64,000 nucleotides of DNA from Chloroflexota bacterium (GTDB lineage: Bacteria > Chloroflexota > Anaerolineae > UBA1429): contig DUUT01000013.1 in assembly GCA_012841405.1 (NCBI GenBank), positions 25,175 to 89,174 of the forward strand, given 5' to 3'. The notes under the pieces were generated by a model. That model was given only the letters and a program-made list of their open reading frames with translations, did not search any database and had not been told where the DNA came from. This document shows positions 20,498 through 30,331 of the stretch, in pieces. Made by a program: the position numbers and the translations under genes. Every line of letters starts with the position of its first letter. Positions within the stretch are counted from its first letter, which is position 1.

Positions 20498-21687
20498 CTG
20501 TGCTTCGCGAGGGGACATTGCGCAAGGCCCGCGCTGCTGCCAGCGCGGCCAACGATCCCCCCACCGTCTGTGTCGTTTCGCCGCGACGCGGCGCATACTC
20601 GGAGACGTTCGTGCGCGCCCACATCGAGCGCCTCCCCACGCGCGTCGAGGTGCTGTACGGAGGCGGGTATCCCTTTCGTATGGCCAACGGTGCCCCGCTG
20701 TTGCCGCCTCCTCCGCTGCCCCTGCGGCTCACGCGCGGCGCGCTGCGCCATGCTGCAGGATGGCCCTGGTATTGCTACGAGCAACGCGCGCTGGCGCGCT
20801 TTCTGCGCTCCCGGCAGGTCGGCGTCGTGCTGGCCGAGTTCGGCCCCACTGGCGTCAACCTCATGGACGTGTGTCAACAGGTGGGCGTCCCGCTGGTGGT
20901 GTATTTCCACGGCTTTGACGCCTACAAACGCGAGACGCTGGAGGAGGTCGCGGGGCGCTACGCGCGCATGTTTCGCATCGCCGCGGGCGTCATTGCCGTC
21001 TCACGCGAAATGGTCGACCAACTGCAGAGACTCGGTGCGCCCCTGGCCAAGGTGCACTATAACCCGTGTGGCGCTGACACGGACCTCTTTCAGCAGACTG
21101 ATCCGGGAGCGGCTCCCCCACATTTCGTCGCCATTGGTCGGTTCGTGGATATGAAGGCGCCACAGCTCACGCTGCTCGCCTTTCGCCAGGTCCTCGAGCA
21201 CGTTCCCGATGCCGAGCTGACCATGGTGGGCGATGGCCCCCTCTGGGAGTGCTGCCTGCGCCTCGCCAAGGCGCTGGGCATCGCCCACTCGGTGCACCTC
21301 CCCGGCGTCCTGCCGCACAGCGAGGTCGCCGAAACCTTGAGCGGCGCCCGGGCCTTTGTCCAGCACTCGGTGCGCACCTTCCAGGACGAGGTCGAGGGCA
21401 CGCCGGTAGCGGTGCTCGAGGCCGGCGCGATGGGCATTCCGGTGGTGGCCACGCGGCACGCTGGCATCCGTGACGTGGTGATCGATGGCGAGACGGGCGC
21501 CCTGGTCGACGAGGGCGACGTGGCCGGCATGGCCGCCGCGATGGTGCGCCTGGCAACAGACCCCGACCTGGCGCGCCGCTGGGGCTGTGCCGGCCGGCAG
21601 CTCATCGTGTCCGAGTTCTCGATGGAGAGGAGTATCGGTCATCTGTGGGAAATTCTGGTTGCGATAGCAAGGGATGCAAGAACGTGA
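20494..21687 (+). CDS. Glycosyltransferase family 4 (colanic-acid type)
   Basis: PRRGAYSETFVRAHIERLP, YFHGFDAYKRE, VEGTPVAVLEAGAMGIPVVATRHAGIRDVV. Confidence 0.9.
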   Translation: MTVLREGTLRKARAAASAANDPPTVCVVSPRRGAYSETFVRAHIERLPTRVEVLYGGGYPFRMANGAPLLPPPPLPLRLTRGALRHAAGWPWYCYEQRALARFLRSRQVGVVLAEFGPTGVNLMDVCQQVGVPLVVYFHGFDAYKRETLEEVAGRYARMFRIAAGVIAVSREMVDQLQRLGAPLAKVHYNPCGADTDLFQQTDPGAAPPHFVAIGRFVDMKAPQLTLLAFRQVLEHVPDAELTMVGDGPLWECCLRLAKALGIAHSVHLPGVLPHSEVAETLSGARAFVQHSVRTFQDEVEGTPVAVLEAGAMGIPVVATRHAGIRDVVIDGETGALVDEGDVAGMAAAMVRLATDPDLARRWGCAGRQLIVSEFSMERSIGHLWEILVAIARDART

Positions 21688-22700
21688 GCGCCTTGAGCGA
21701 TAGTTGCAGTCTCCCGACGATCTCGGTCGTCGTACCTGTGTACAACGGGGAGCAGACGGTAGCGACCTGTATCGAAAGCCTCCTGGAGCAGACCTACCCA
21801 ACAGAGCGCTATGAAGTGATTGTCGTCGAGAACGGCTCCACGGATGCGACGAGCGACGTCATCAGCCGCTACCCCGTCTCGCTGCTGCACAGCCCCGTCC
21901 GGGGCCCTGCGGCCGCGCGGAATCTGGGGCTCTCCCAGAGCCAGGCTGATATCGTTGCCTTTACCGATGCCGACTGTGTCGCCCATCCGCGTTGGTTGGC
22001 GGAACTCGCGCGCCTCTACGTCGACGATCCGGACGTAGCCGGCGTCGGCGGGGCGATCCTCGCCTATACCCACAGCGAGCGCACCGCCGTGGAGCGCTTT
22101 TTGGACGAGCATCCCCCGCTCATCAACTGGGTGAGCAGCGCAGACCAGTACCTGCCCCACCTGCTCACCGCCAACGCCTCGTACCGGCGCCCGTTCCTCT
22201 ACCGCGCCGGCGGCTTTAACCCGCACCACCTGGCCGCCGACGACGTGGACCTCTCGTGGCGTCTCCAGGTCGAGTTTGGGGCCAAGCTCGCCTACGCGCC
22301 CAAGGCCGTCGTGTACCACCACCACCGGGCAACGCAGGGTGGGCTGGCGCGCATGTACCGGCGCACCGGCTTTGTAGAGATCCTGCTCGACACCATGTTC
22401 TGGGACGCTCCGGGCTTTCGCCGACGGCGGGGCTACCACCTGCGGCGGCTGTTCGAGCAGAGCGCGCGGCTGCCCCTCTACCTCATGGCAGCGGTGATCC
22501 GGCGCGTGCGCCTGGCTCGTGGCGCCATCACCCCGTACGAGGCGATGGTGCCGCTCCTGGCGCTGCTGCGAGAGAGCAGCAACATCTATGGCAAACTCGA
22601 GGGCCTGTGGGCCACCCGCTTTATGTCGGACGCGGAGCAAGCCTTGGCTCTGGAACCAGGCCGCATGATCGGGCGCCTGTTCTCATCACACAAGGAGTGA
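21645..22700 (+). CDS. Glycosyltransferase family 2
   Basis: ISVVVPVYNGEQTVATCIESLLEQTYPTERYEVIVVENGSTD; start may be an internal GTG. Confidence 0.9.
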   Translation: MGNSGCDSKGCKNVSALSDSCSLPTISVVVPVYNGEQTVATCIESLLEQTYPTERYEVIVVENGSTDATSDVISRYPVSLLHSPVRGPAAARNLGLSQSQADIVAFTDADCVAHPRWLAELARLYVDDPDVAGVGGAILAYTHSERTAVERFLDEHPPLINWVSSADQYLPHLLTANASYRRPFLYRAGGFNPHHLAADDVDLSWRLQVEFGAKLAYAPKAVVYHHHRATQGGLARMYRRTGFVEILLDTMFWDAPGFRRRRGYHLRRLFEQSARLPLYLMAAVIRRVRLARGAITPYEAMVPLLALLRESSNIYGKLEGLWATRFMSDAEQALALEPGRMIGRLFSSHKE

Positions 22701-22766
22701 GCGATCCATGCCACCGACCCGTAAGGGCCACACGCGCTGCCCGAATAGCGATATCGAGAACCGCAC

Positions 22767-24194
22767 ATGAAGGTGATTCTGGTCAGCCACCACTTTCCGC
22801 CGGGGCGGCTCGGCGGCGTCGAGCTCGTGACGCTGCGGACGGCGCACTGGCTCCAGCGCTGCGGCCACGCCGTCCAGGTGGTGGCCGTCGAGCGGGCCAC
22901 CGAGGGCGCGCCCGATCGCGTAGAGGCGCGGATGGACGTCTACCAGGGTGTTCCGGTCGTGCGTCTGACCATTGACCTCTTTGCGCCGGGGACGCCATGG
23001 GAGTGGCGCTACCGCCACCCCGTCCTCGAAGCGTGGTTTCGCAACCACCTGGAGAAGGAGCGTCCGGATGTGGCCCACATCCAGAGTTGCTATCTCCTCA
23101 CGGTGGGAGCCATCCACGCCGCCTGCGATGTCGGCTGCACGACGGTGGCAAGCCTGCACGACTACTGGTTCCTCTGCCCACGCCTCACCATGCTACGGCC
23201 CGACGATACCTGCTGTGACGGTCCCGACGATCCCCAGGCCTGTGCGTGGTGCCTGATGATGGAGCGCCGCCGCTACCGCTACCTAGAGGCGGCCACCCAT
23301 GGTCTGAGTGGCGCCGTCATGACCCGTGCCCTGCGCTGGATCGGCCCGGCTCGGCGGCTCGCCGCGCCCACGGATCCCGCTACCCTCCAGCGACGCCGCG
23401 TGGTGGTACGGGAGGCGCTGGCGCGCGCTGACGCCCTGGTGACGCCATCGCCGTATGTGCGCTACCTACTCCAGGATCAAGGACTGGCGCCCGAACGCGT
23501 GCGCCTTGTGCAGCACGGTTTGGTCCTGCCCGCCGAGGCGGCGGCCGCGCGGAGCGACCCGCCTCCCCCCTACGCGAGACGCTTTGCCTACCTAGGCCAG
23601 GTGATCGCGCCCAAGGGGTTGCACCTGCTCCTCCGAGCCTTTCGCCGCCTCCACGCCGAACAGGGCGAGGTGACGCTCGACGTATACGGCGACGGGCTCG
23701 GCCTACCCTACGAGCAGCGCGTGCGCGCACTGGCGGGCGCGCGTGAGGGGGTCACCTGGCATGGACGGTACGCCCCCGAGGACGTGTGGCGCATCCTCCG
23801 GGGGGTCGATGTGGTCGTGGTGCCGTCCCTGTGGCGCGAGATCGGCCCGCTGGTCATGTTCGAGGCGCTAGCGGCAGGCCGCCCCGTGGTGGCCTCCGAC
23901 CTGCCGAACATGCACTTTGCCGTGCATCACGACGAGAACGGGCTCCTCTTCGCCCCCGGCGACGTCGGCGGCTTGGAGCGACAGCTCCGCCGGTTGACCA
24001 GAGAGGAGGGCCTCATGGCGCGCCTCCATGACGGCATCCGGCCGCCACGCACCGAGGAGCGCGCCATGGCCGAGCTGATGACCGTGTATCGGCAGGCGAT
24101 GGCGCGCGGGGGACGCCCGGCGCGCACCGGCACCGCCCCGCGTGCCGAGCTCGGCACGGGGAGCATCGCTACGCGCCGTAATGGAAACGTGTAA
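22767..24194 (+). CDS. Glycosyltransferase family 4
   Basis: VSHHFPPGRLGGVELVT; GLHLLLRAFRRLH; PSLWREIGPLVMFEALAAGRPVVASDLPNM. Confidence 0.9.
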   Translation: MKVILVSHHFPPGRLGGVELVTLRTAHWLQRCGHAVQVVAVERATEGAPDRVEARMDVYQGVPVVRLTIDLFAPGTPWEWRYRHPVLEAWFRNHLEKERPDVAHIQSCYLLTVGAIHAACDVGCTTVASLHDYWFLCPRLTMLRPDDTCCDGPDDPQACAWCLMMERRRYRYLEAATHGLSGAVMTRALRWIGPARRLAAPTDPATLQRRRVVVREALARADALVTPSPYVRYLLQDQGLAPERVRLVQHGLVLPAEAAAARSDPPPPYARRFAYLGQVIAPKGLHLLLRAFRRLHAEQGEVTLDVYGDGLGLPYEQRVRALAGAREGVTWHGRYAPEDVWRILRGVDVVVVPSLWREIGPLVMFEALAAGRPVVASDLPNMHFAVHHDENGLLFAPGDVGGLERQLRRLTREEGLMARLHDGIRPPRTEERAMAELMTVYRQAMARGGRPARTGTAPRAELGTGSIATRRNGNV

Positions 24195-24213
24195 CGGGAG
24201 GGGAGAGATATCC

Positions 24214-24411
24214 ATGTGCGATGCGGGCGGCGTTGCCGCCATCATTGCGGCATCAGCGGAGGCGCCCAGTGCGCGCAACCGCGTATTTAACGTGGGCGCC
24301 GAGACACCTTCTAGCGTGGACTATCTCTCGACGGCGGCAGCGATGGGCATGGGGATCGCGATCGCCCCGATGGCTGGTGGCAAGGCGGCCACTGGGAGGC
24401 GGGCCGCATGA
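24214..24411 (+). pseudogene. Probable relic of the C-terminal part of an NAD-dependent sugar epimerase
   Basis: MCDAGGVAAIIAASAEAPSARNRVFNVGAETPSSVDYLSTAAAMGMG resembles the extended-SDR tail (a..AaeAp.a.nrvFNVG..tp.sv..L...), with no Rossmann domain upstream; purine-rich RBS-like gggagggga. Confidence 0.5.
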
Positions 24412-25328
24412 TGCCCTTGGTGTGCATCGTGGTGCTGAACTGGAACAACGCCCCCGAGACGCTGAGCTGCCTCGCGTCGCTCCAATGGGTGGACTATCCC
24501 CGCTTTGACGTCGTCATCGTCGATAATGGGTCCACCGACGCGTCGGTCACGACCATACGGCAGCACCATCCCGAGGTGACCGTCCTCGAGGCGGGTGCAA
24601 ATCTCGGCTTTACTGGCGGCAACAACCTGGGGCTGCGGTGGGCCCTGGACCGGGGCGCTGCCTATGCGCTGCTGCTGAACAACGACACTGCCCTCGAGCC
24701 CTCGTTCCTACGTCGCACCGTCGAAGCGGCCGAGGCGGACCCCCGCGTGGGCATCGCCAGCCCTCTGATCCTGTATCACTCCCAGCCAGATACCATCTGG
24801 TCTGCGGGGGGCACCATCGACTGGCGCCGCGGCACCGCGACGATGATCGGGCTCGATGCACGGCATGCGGGGCAGTTCGGCCACACACCGTACCAGGTGG
24901 ATTTTGTCACCGGTTGCGCCCTCCTCATCAAGGCGGGCGTCATGCGGCGCGTGGGGCTCCTCGACGATCGCTTCTTCCTCTACTACGAGGACACCGAGTG
25001 GTGCGTTCGCGCGCGGCGCGCCGGCTACCGCATCATCGTCGTGCCGCAGGCGCGCATCTGGCACAAGATATCGCCCGCGGCGCGCGAAGCCTCCGCTCAG
25101 GTGCACTATTTCATGACGCGCAACCGCCTGCTCTTTCTGCGGGCGGCGCGCGCTGGGGCCAGTGCCTGGCTGTATACGTTACTAGCCGACTATGCCCGCA
25201 CGCTGCTGAGCTGGTCGGTACGCCCGCGCTGGCGCTCCAAGCGGCGGCAGCGGCGGGCGATGATGCGGGCCATCGTGGACGCTGGGCGCGGCAGGTGGGG
25301 CACCTACGCCGGCCTCGCCGGCCTCTGA
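24408..25328 (+). CDS. Glycosyltransferase family 2 (rhamnosyltransferase-like)
   Basis: VCIVVLNWNNAPETLSCLASL...VIVDNGSTDASV...LGFTGGNNLGLRWAL...LLNNDT; ATGA overlap. Confidence 0.92.
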   Translation: MMPLVCIVVLNWNNAPETLSCLASLQWVDYPRFDVVIVDNGSTDASVTTIRQHHPEVTVLEAGANLGFTGGNNLGLRWALDRGAAYALLLNNDTALEPSFLRRTVEAAEADPRVGIASPLILYHSQPDTIWSAGGTIDWRRGTATMIGLDARHAGQFGHTPYQVDFVTGCALLIKAGVMRRVGLLDDRFFLYYEDTEWCVRARRAGYRIIVVPQARIWHKISPAAREASAQVHYFMTRNRLLFLRAARAGASAWLYTLLADYARTLLSWSVRPRWRSKRRQRRAMMRAIVDAGRGRWGTYAGLAGL

Positions 25329-25349
25329 GCGCCCAGCGTATGGACATCG

Positions 25350-25652
25350 ATGGACAACGGGACGGGAAACGGAGCAGAAATGGACGAAAGAACCTGCATT
25401 CGCGAGTTCCTGCGTGATTGCTTCATCCTCGATGGCGGATTCGACGCGCTGGGGGACGACGCCTCCTTCCTTGAGAACGGTATCGTCGACTCGACCGGCG
25501 TCCTCGAGCTCGTCGTGTTCGTCGAGGAAACCTTTGGCATTGAGGTAGCCGATCACGAGGTAGTCCCCGAGAACTTTGACTCAGTAAACCGTATTGTGGC
25601 CTATATCACCGCCAAGGAGAACGAGGGCGGTACCATCTCTGGTGGGAGCTAG
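25350..25652 (+). CDS. Acyl carrier protein
   Basis: Small acidic protein with phosphopantetheine-site-like LENGIVDSTGVLELVVFVEETFGIEV. Confidence 0.85.
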   Translation: MDNGTGNGAEMDERTCIREFLRDCFILDGGFDALGDDASFLENGIVDSTGVLELVVFVEETFGIEVADHEVVPENFDSVNRIVAYITAKENEGGTISGGS

Positions 25653-25656
25653 CCGG

Positions 25657-27201
25657 ATGCTGGTGCACGACTATCTGGAGCGTAGCGCCGACCGCCTTCC
25701 CGACAAGACCGCCCTAGTGTGCGGTACACGGCGGCTGAGCTATGCTGAGATCGACACCATGGCCGATCGATTGGCGACCACGCTGCGCCGGGCGGGCGTC
25801 TGCCGGGGAGACCGCGTCGTCATCACCCTGCCCAACACACCCGAGGCCGTGGTCAGTCTCTTTGCTACGCTCAAGGCGGATGCGGCCTTTGTGATGGTCA
25901 ACCCCACCACCAAGGCCGACAAGCTGGCGTACATCGTCCAGAACTGCCGCCCCTCCGCCCTCATCACCGAGGCGGGGCAGGCCGTGGCGGTGGAGGAGGC
26001 CAAGGCCGCCTGCCCCTCGGTGCGCTGTCACCTCGTGGTCGGCGACGGCTACGCAGAGCAGGCCGCCATGTCCTGGGAGGATGGCGTCGCGGCCGGCGAC
26101 CCCAAGCGACCTGCACGGCACGCCATCGACCTCGACCTCGCTGCCCTGATCTATACCTCGGGCAGTACCGGCCGACCCAAGGGAGTGATGGCGACACACC
26201 TCAACATGGTGACCGCCGCCATCTCGATTACGACGTACCTCGAGAGCAGGCCGGACGACGTGGTTCTCAATGTGCTCCCCCTTTCCTTCGACTATGGCCT
26301 CTACCAGGTCCTCATGGCCGCCCGCGTGGGTGCCACCCTGGTGCTGGAACGCAACGTCGCCTACCCGCAGATGCTGGTAGACCGCATGGCGAGCGAGGCC
26401 GTTACCGGCCTCCCCGGCGTGCCCACGCTGTTTGCCCTCCTCCTGCAACTCAGCGGCTTTGAACGGCACCCTCTGCCACATCTGCGCTACATGACCAACA
26501 CCGGCGCCGCCCTGCCCGTGGAGCACATCCGCCGGTTGCGCGCGGCCTTTCCCCATGCCAGGCTCTACTCCATGTACGGCCTCACCGAGTGCAAGCGGGT
26601 GAGCTACTTGCCACCCGAGGAGGTGGACCGCCGTCCGCGCTCCGTGGGCATCGCCATACCGAACACCGAGGTATGGATCGAGGACGCGCAGGGGAACCGC
26701 CTCGGTCCGGGGCAGGTGGGCGAGCTGGTCGTGCGGGGCGCCCACGTGACGCGCGGCTACTGGGAGGATCCCGAAGCCACGATGCGCACCTTTGGGCCCG
26801 GCCCCCTCCCCGGGGAGACGGTGCTGTATACGGGTGACCTCTTTACCATGGATGCCGAGGGCTACCTGTACTTTGTGGGCCGCCAGGATGACATCATCAA
26901 GACGCGCGGCGAAAAGGTAAGCCCCCGCGAGGTGGAGAACGTGCTCTATGCCCTCCCCGAGACCGTCGAGGCCGCCGTGATCGGCGTCCCCGACCCCATC
27001 CTGGGACAGGCGATCAAAGCGTACATCGTGCCACGGGATGGCAGCCGCCTGACGCCGCAGGACGTCATCCGCCACTGTCGCCGCCATCTGGAGGATCACA
27101 TGATCCCCAGCCAGATCACGTTCTGCGCGACGCTGCCCAAGACCGAGTCGGGCAAGATTCACATGGCAAGGCTGCGAGAGGAGGCGCAGCAGAACGACTG
27201 A
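25657..27201 (+). CDS. AMP-forming acyl-CoA/acyl-ACP ligase
   Basis: LIYTSGSTGRPKGVMATH, YGLTECKRVSYL, YTGDLFTMDAEGYLYFVGRQDDIIKTRGEKVSPREVENVL. Confidence 0.93.
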   Translation: MLVHDYLERSADRLPDKTALVCGTRRLSYAEIDTMADRLATTLRRAGVCRGDRVVITLPNTPEAVVSLFATLKADAAFVMVNPTTKADKLAYIVQNCRPSALITEAGQAVAVEEAKAACPSVRCHLVVGDGYAEQAAMSWEDGVAAGDPKRPARHAIDLDLAALIYTSGSTGRPKGVMATHLNMVTAAISITTYLESRPDDVVLNVLPLSFDYGLYQVLMAARVGATLVLERNVAYPQMLVDRMASEAVTGLPGVPTLFALLLQLSGFERHPLPHLRYMTNTGAALPVEHIRRLRAAFPHARLYSMYGLTECKRVSYLPPEEVDRRPRSVGIAIPNTEVWIEDAQGNRLGPGQVGELVVRGAHVTRGYWEDPEATMRTFGPGPLPGETVLYTGDLFTMDAEGYLYFVGRQDDIIKTRGEKVSPREVENVLYALPETVEAAVIGVPDPILGQAIKAYIVPRDGSRLTPQDVIRHCRRHLEDHMIPSQITFCATLPKTESGKIHMARLREEAQQND

Positions 27202-29237
27202 TGTGCGGCATTGTGGGCTGGGTGAATACAGGGAGAGATACCCCCGTGTGCGTCGAGACGCTGCGGCGGATGCTGGCCATGATCCGCCACCGTGGGCCCG
27301 ACGCCTTTGGCGTCTACATCGGCGCCGGCGTGGGGCTGGGCAGCGCCCGGCTGAGTATCATCGACCTGGAGGGCGGACAGCAACCCATCCACAACGAGGA
27401 TCACACGGCCTGGGTCATCAGCAATGGCGAGATCTATAACTATGTCGAGCTGCGCGCCGCGCTCGAGGCCGCCGGCCACGCCTTTGCCACGCAGTCGGAC
27501 ACGGAGGTGATCGTGCACCTGTACGAGGAGTACGGCCCCTCGTTCATCGATCACCTCAATGGGCCCTTTGCCCTCGCGCTGTGGGATGAGCGCTCGCGTG
27601 CGCTCCTCTTGGCCCGCGATCGTCTCGGCATCCGGCCGCTGTACTACACCACGCTGGGCGATAGGTTCCTGTTCGCCTCCGAGATCAAGGCCCTGTTCGC
27701 CGCACCCGGCGTGACCGCCGAGATCGACCCGCGGGCGCTGGTGCAGGTCCTCACGTTCTGGACGACGCTATCGCCGTATACGGCATTCCGAGGGGTGCGC
27801 TCCGTCCCTCCGGGGCACACGTTGCGCCTCGCCGATGGGCGCGCGACGCTGCGCCGCTACTGGGCGCTCGACCTCGCCGAGGAGGAGCGGCCCGAGCGTT
27901 CGCTGGACGATGCCGCCTATGAGCTGCTCGCCCTGTTGGTGGATGCGATCCGCCTTCGCCTGCGCGCCGACGTTCCCGTGGGCGCCTATCTCAGTGGTGG
28001 GTTGGACTCATCCACCACCGCTGCCCTGGCACAGATGCTCACCACCCGACGCCTACGCACCTTTGGCATCGGCTTTAGTGATCCTGCCTTTGACGAGACG
28101 CCGCACCAAGAACGCATGAGCGCCTTTCTCGGCACCGAGCACCGGGCGTACCGCTGTACGCCGGATGATCTCGCCGCCACCCTCGCGGAAGTCGTATGGC
28201 ACAGCGAGATGCCGCTCGTGCGCACGGCTCCGGCCCCCATGTTCCTCCTCTCGCGTCTGGTCCGTGGGGAGGGCTATCGCGTGGTGCTCACCGGAGAGGG
28301 CGCCGACGAGATTCTGGGCGGGTACGACATCTACAAGGAGGCCAAGGTGCGCCGCTTCTGGGCGCAATGCCCCGGTTCAGCCTGGCGATCGCTCCCACTC
28401 CGTCGCCTCTACCCCTACGTGGCCCCCCTGGCGAGCGAGACCGACGCCTACCTGCGGGGCGTGTTTGGTCGCCATCTGGAGGACACCGATGACGCGCTGT
28501 ATTCGCACCGCCTCCGCTGGGCGAACACGGCGCGTTGCCGTCGCTTCCTGGCCGCCGATCTGCGCCAGCACCTGGAGGACTATGATCCGCTGGAGGAGCT
28601 GCGCGATGCGCTCCCCGCGGCGTTCACCGCGTGGCCACCGCTGGGGCGCGCCCAGTACCTCGAGATGACGATCTTTATGTCCGAGTACCTCCTCTCCTCT
28701 CAGGGGGATCGCATGATGATGGCGCACTCGGTTGAGGGGCGCTACCCCTTCCTCGACCACCGGGTGGTCGAGTTCTGCTCGCGCCTGCCGAGTCGCTACC
28801 GGCTGGCGGGCCTGAAGGAAAAGTGGGTGCTCCGGCGGGCGGTGGCGCCACTCCTGCCGCCCGAGGTCATCAAACGGCGCAAGCAACCCTACCGAGCGCC
28901 CATCGCCGGCGCGCTCGCCGGCGCCAGTCGTCCCGAAGCGCTGTCGGCAGCGCTGGCGCCAGACGCCCTTGCCGACGGCGGCTTGTTCCACAGCGACATG
29001 GTCCAGCGCCTCGTGGCCAAGTGCGATCGCGTCGGTTCGCTCGGCGAGGTAGACGAGATGGCCCTCGTGGCGGTGCTGTCCACCCAGTTGCTCCACCAGC
29101 AGTTCATCGCCGCGTTCCCGGCAGTTCAGCCGGTCGACCTCGACACGCTGATCGACCGCAGCGCACTCCCTGCGAGAGCCGCAACGCCGCGGCAGGGGCC
29201 GACACCTGCACGGTCGCCTCAGATGGTGGGAGGATGA
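27201..29237 (+). CDS. asnB: Asparagine synthetase B-type amidotransferase (glutamine-hydrolysing)
   Basis: MCGIVGWVNT N-terminal glutaminase nucleophile, RHRGPDAFG, VGAYLSGGLDSSTTAAL, GEGADEILGGYDIYK. Confidence 0.92.
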   Translation: MCGIVGWVNTGRDTPVCVETLRRMLAMIRHRGPDAFGVYIGAGVGLGSARLSIIDLEGGQQPIHNEDHTAWVISNGEIYNYVELRAALEAAGHAFATQSDTEVIVHLYEEYGPSFIDHLNGPFALALWDERSRALLLARDRLGIRPLYYTTLGDRFLFASEIKALFAAPGVTAEIDPRALVQVLTFWTTLSPYTAFRGVRSVPPGHTLRLADGRATLRRYWALDLAEEERPERSLDDAAYELLALLVDAIRLRLRADVPVGAYLSGGLDSSTTAALAQMLTTRRLRTFGIGFSDPAFDETPHQERMSAFLGTEHRAYRCTPDDLAATLAEVVWHSEMPLVRTAPAPMFLLSRLVRGEGYRVVLTGEGADEILGGYDIYKEAKVRRFWAQCPGSAWRSLPLRRLYPYVAPLASETDAYLRGVFGRHLEDTDDALYSHRLRWANTARCRRFLAADLRQHLEDYDPLEELRDALPAAFTAWPPLGRAQYLEMTIFMSEYLLSSQGDRMMMAHSVEGRYPFLDHRVVEFCSRLPSRYRLAGLKEKWVLRRAVAPLLPPEVIKRRKQPYRAPIAGALAGASRPEALSAALAPDALADGGLFHSDMVQRLVAKCDRVGSLGEVDEMALVAVLSTQLLHQQFIAAFPAVQPVDLDTLIDRSALPARAATPRQGPTPARSPQMVGG

Positions 29238-30331
29238 TGATGGCGCAATCACAGCACGATGTGTACTGCCGACAGTGCGTGCTTCCCAGGGCGTTCCCCG
29301 GGGCCGATGTCGACGCTAGCGGCCTGTGTACCTTCTGCCGTCGCCCAGGGGCCTCTGGGGCCGATCACGAACGCCAGCAGGCCCGCATGCGCGCACGCTT
29401 CACAGCGTTCTGCGACACGCACCGCGGCCGCCAGCCATACGATTGCCTGCTCGCGTGGAGCGGCGGCAAGGATAGCACCTACACCCTCGCCCTCCTCCGC
29501 CAACGCTACGACCTGCGCGTGCTGGCCTACACCTTTGACAACGGCTTTGTCTCCCCGCGCGCCCTGGACAACATGCGGCAGGTGGCCGACGCCCTCGACG
29601 TCGATCACATCATCGTCCGGCCGCGGTTCGATGTGCTGCGCACCATCTTTCGCCAGGCAGCGGAGCGACCCGATGTCTACCCGGTGAAGGCACTGACGCG
29701 AACGAGCAGTGTGTGCAACGCCTGCATGGGGCTGGCCAAGGGAATCGGCGCCCAGTTGGCGCTCCGCCATGGCGTGCCCATGGTGGCGTACGGCTGGTCG
29801 CCGGGCCAGGCGCCCCTGGCGTCCGCACTCTTTGCGCGCCCGATCCGATTGTACCGCCCGATGGTCGAGGCCTTGGCCTCGCCACTGCGCCGCCTCACCT
29901 CTGTCGACATCGCCCCCTACTTCCCAACGGCGGAAGACTGGGCGCGCGTCGAGACGCCACCGTGTGATGTGGCGCCGCTCCTTTTGCATCCTTATGACGA
30001 GCCGAGCGTCGTCGCAGCGATCGAAGCGCTCGGGTGGCGTCGGCCGACGGATACGGATCCGAACTCGTCCAATTGCCTGCTGAACGCGTACGGCAACGCC
30101 ACACACCGGGCGCGCTATGGGTTCCACCCCTACGCCCTCGAGATGGCCAACCTGGTACGGCAGGGCATCATGGAGCGTTCGGAGGCTCTGGCGCGGCTCG
30201 AGGCCCCTGAGGACCCGGCGGTGTTGACCATGGTGCAGGATCGCCTAGGGGTCGAACGCTTCGCATCCTGCCAGATCGGCGCCGTGGGAGCGCCGCACAC
30301 GTCGGTAGGAACAGGGGGGCATCGCCAATGA
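29234..30331 (+). CDS. PP-loop ATPase, N-acetyl sugar amidotransferase (WbpG/PseA-like)
   Basis: CRQCVLPRAFPGADVDASGLCTFC zinc-binding-like N-term; PP-loop LLAWSGGKDSTYTLALL; TFDNGFVSPRALDN; NACMGL. Confidence 0.8.
   Translation: MMMAQSQHDVYCRQCVLPRAFPGADVDASGLCTFCRRPGASGADHERQQARMRARFTAFCDTHRGRQPYDCLLAWSGGKDSTYTLALLRQRYDLRVLAYTFDNGFVSPRALDNMRQVADALDVDHIIVRPRFDVLRTIFRQAAERPDVYPVKALTRTSSVCNACMGLAKGIGAQLALRHGVPMVAYGWSPGQAPLASALFARPIRLYRPMVEALASPLRRLTSVDIAPYFPTAEDWARVETPPCDVAPLLLHPYDEPSVVAAIEALGWRRPTDTDPNSSNCLLNAYGNATHRARYGFHPYALEMANLVRQGIMERSEALARLEAPEDPAVLTMVQDRLGVERFASCQIGAVGAPHTSVGTGGHRQ

Noticed and set aside
25714-27162. 482-aa ORF on the minus strand (and others such as 13801-14703, 14957-16459, 36333-37583, 59864-61204)
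   Set aside because: Antisense shadows of clearly recognisable + strand genes in GC-rich DNA; low-complexity His/Arg/Gly/Ala composition and no family motifs.
27201-29237. AsnB homologue as a lasso cyclase for the 46.3-kb peptide
   Set aside because: It keeps the N-terminal MCGI glutaminase nucleophile, is 17 kb away and is embedded in the ACP/ligase/amidotransferase cassette.
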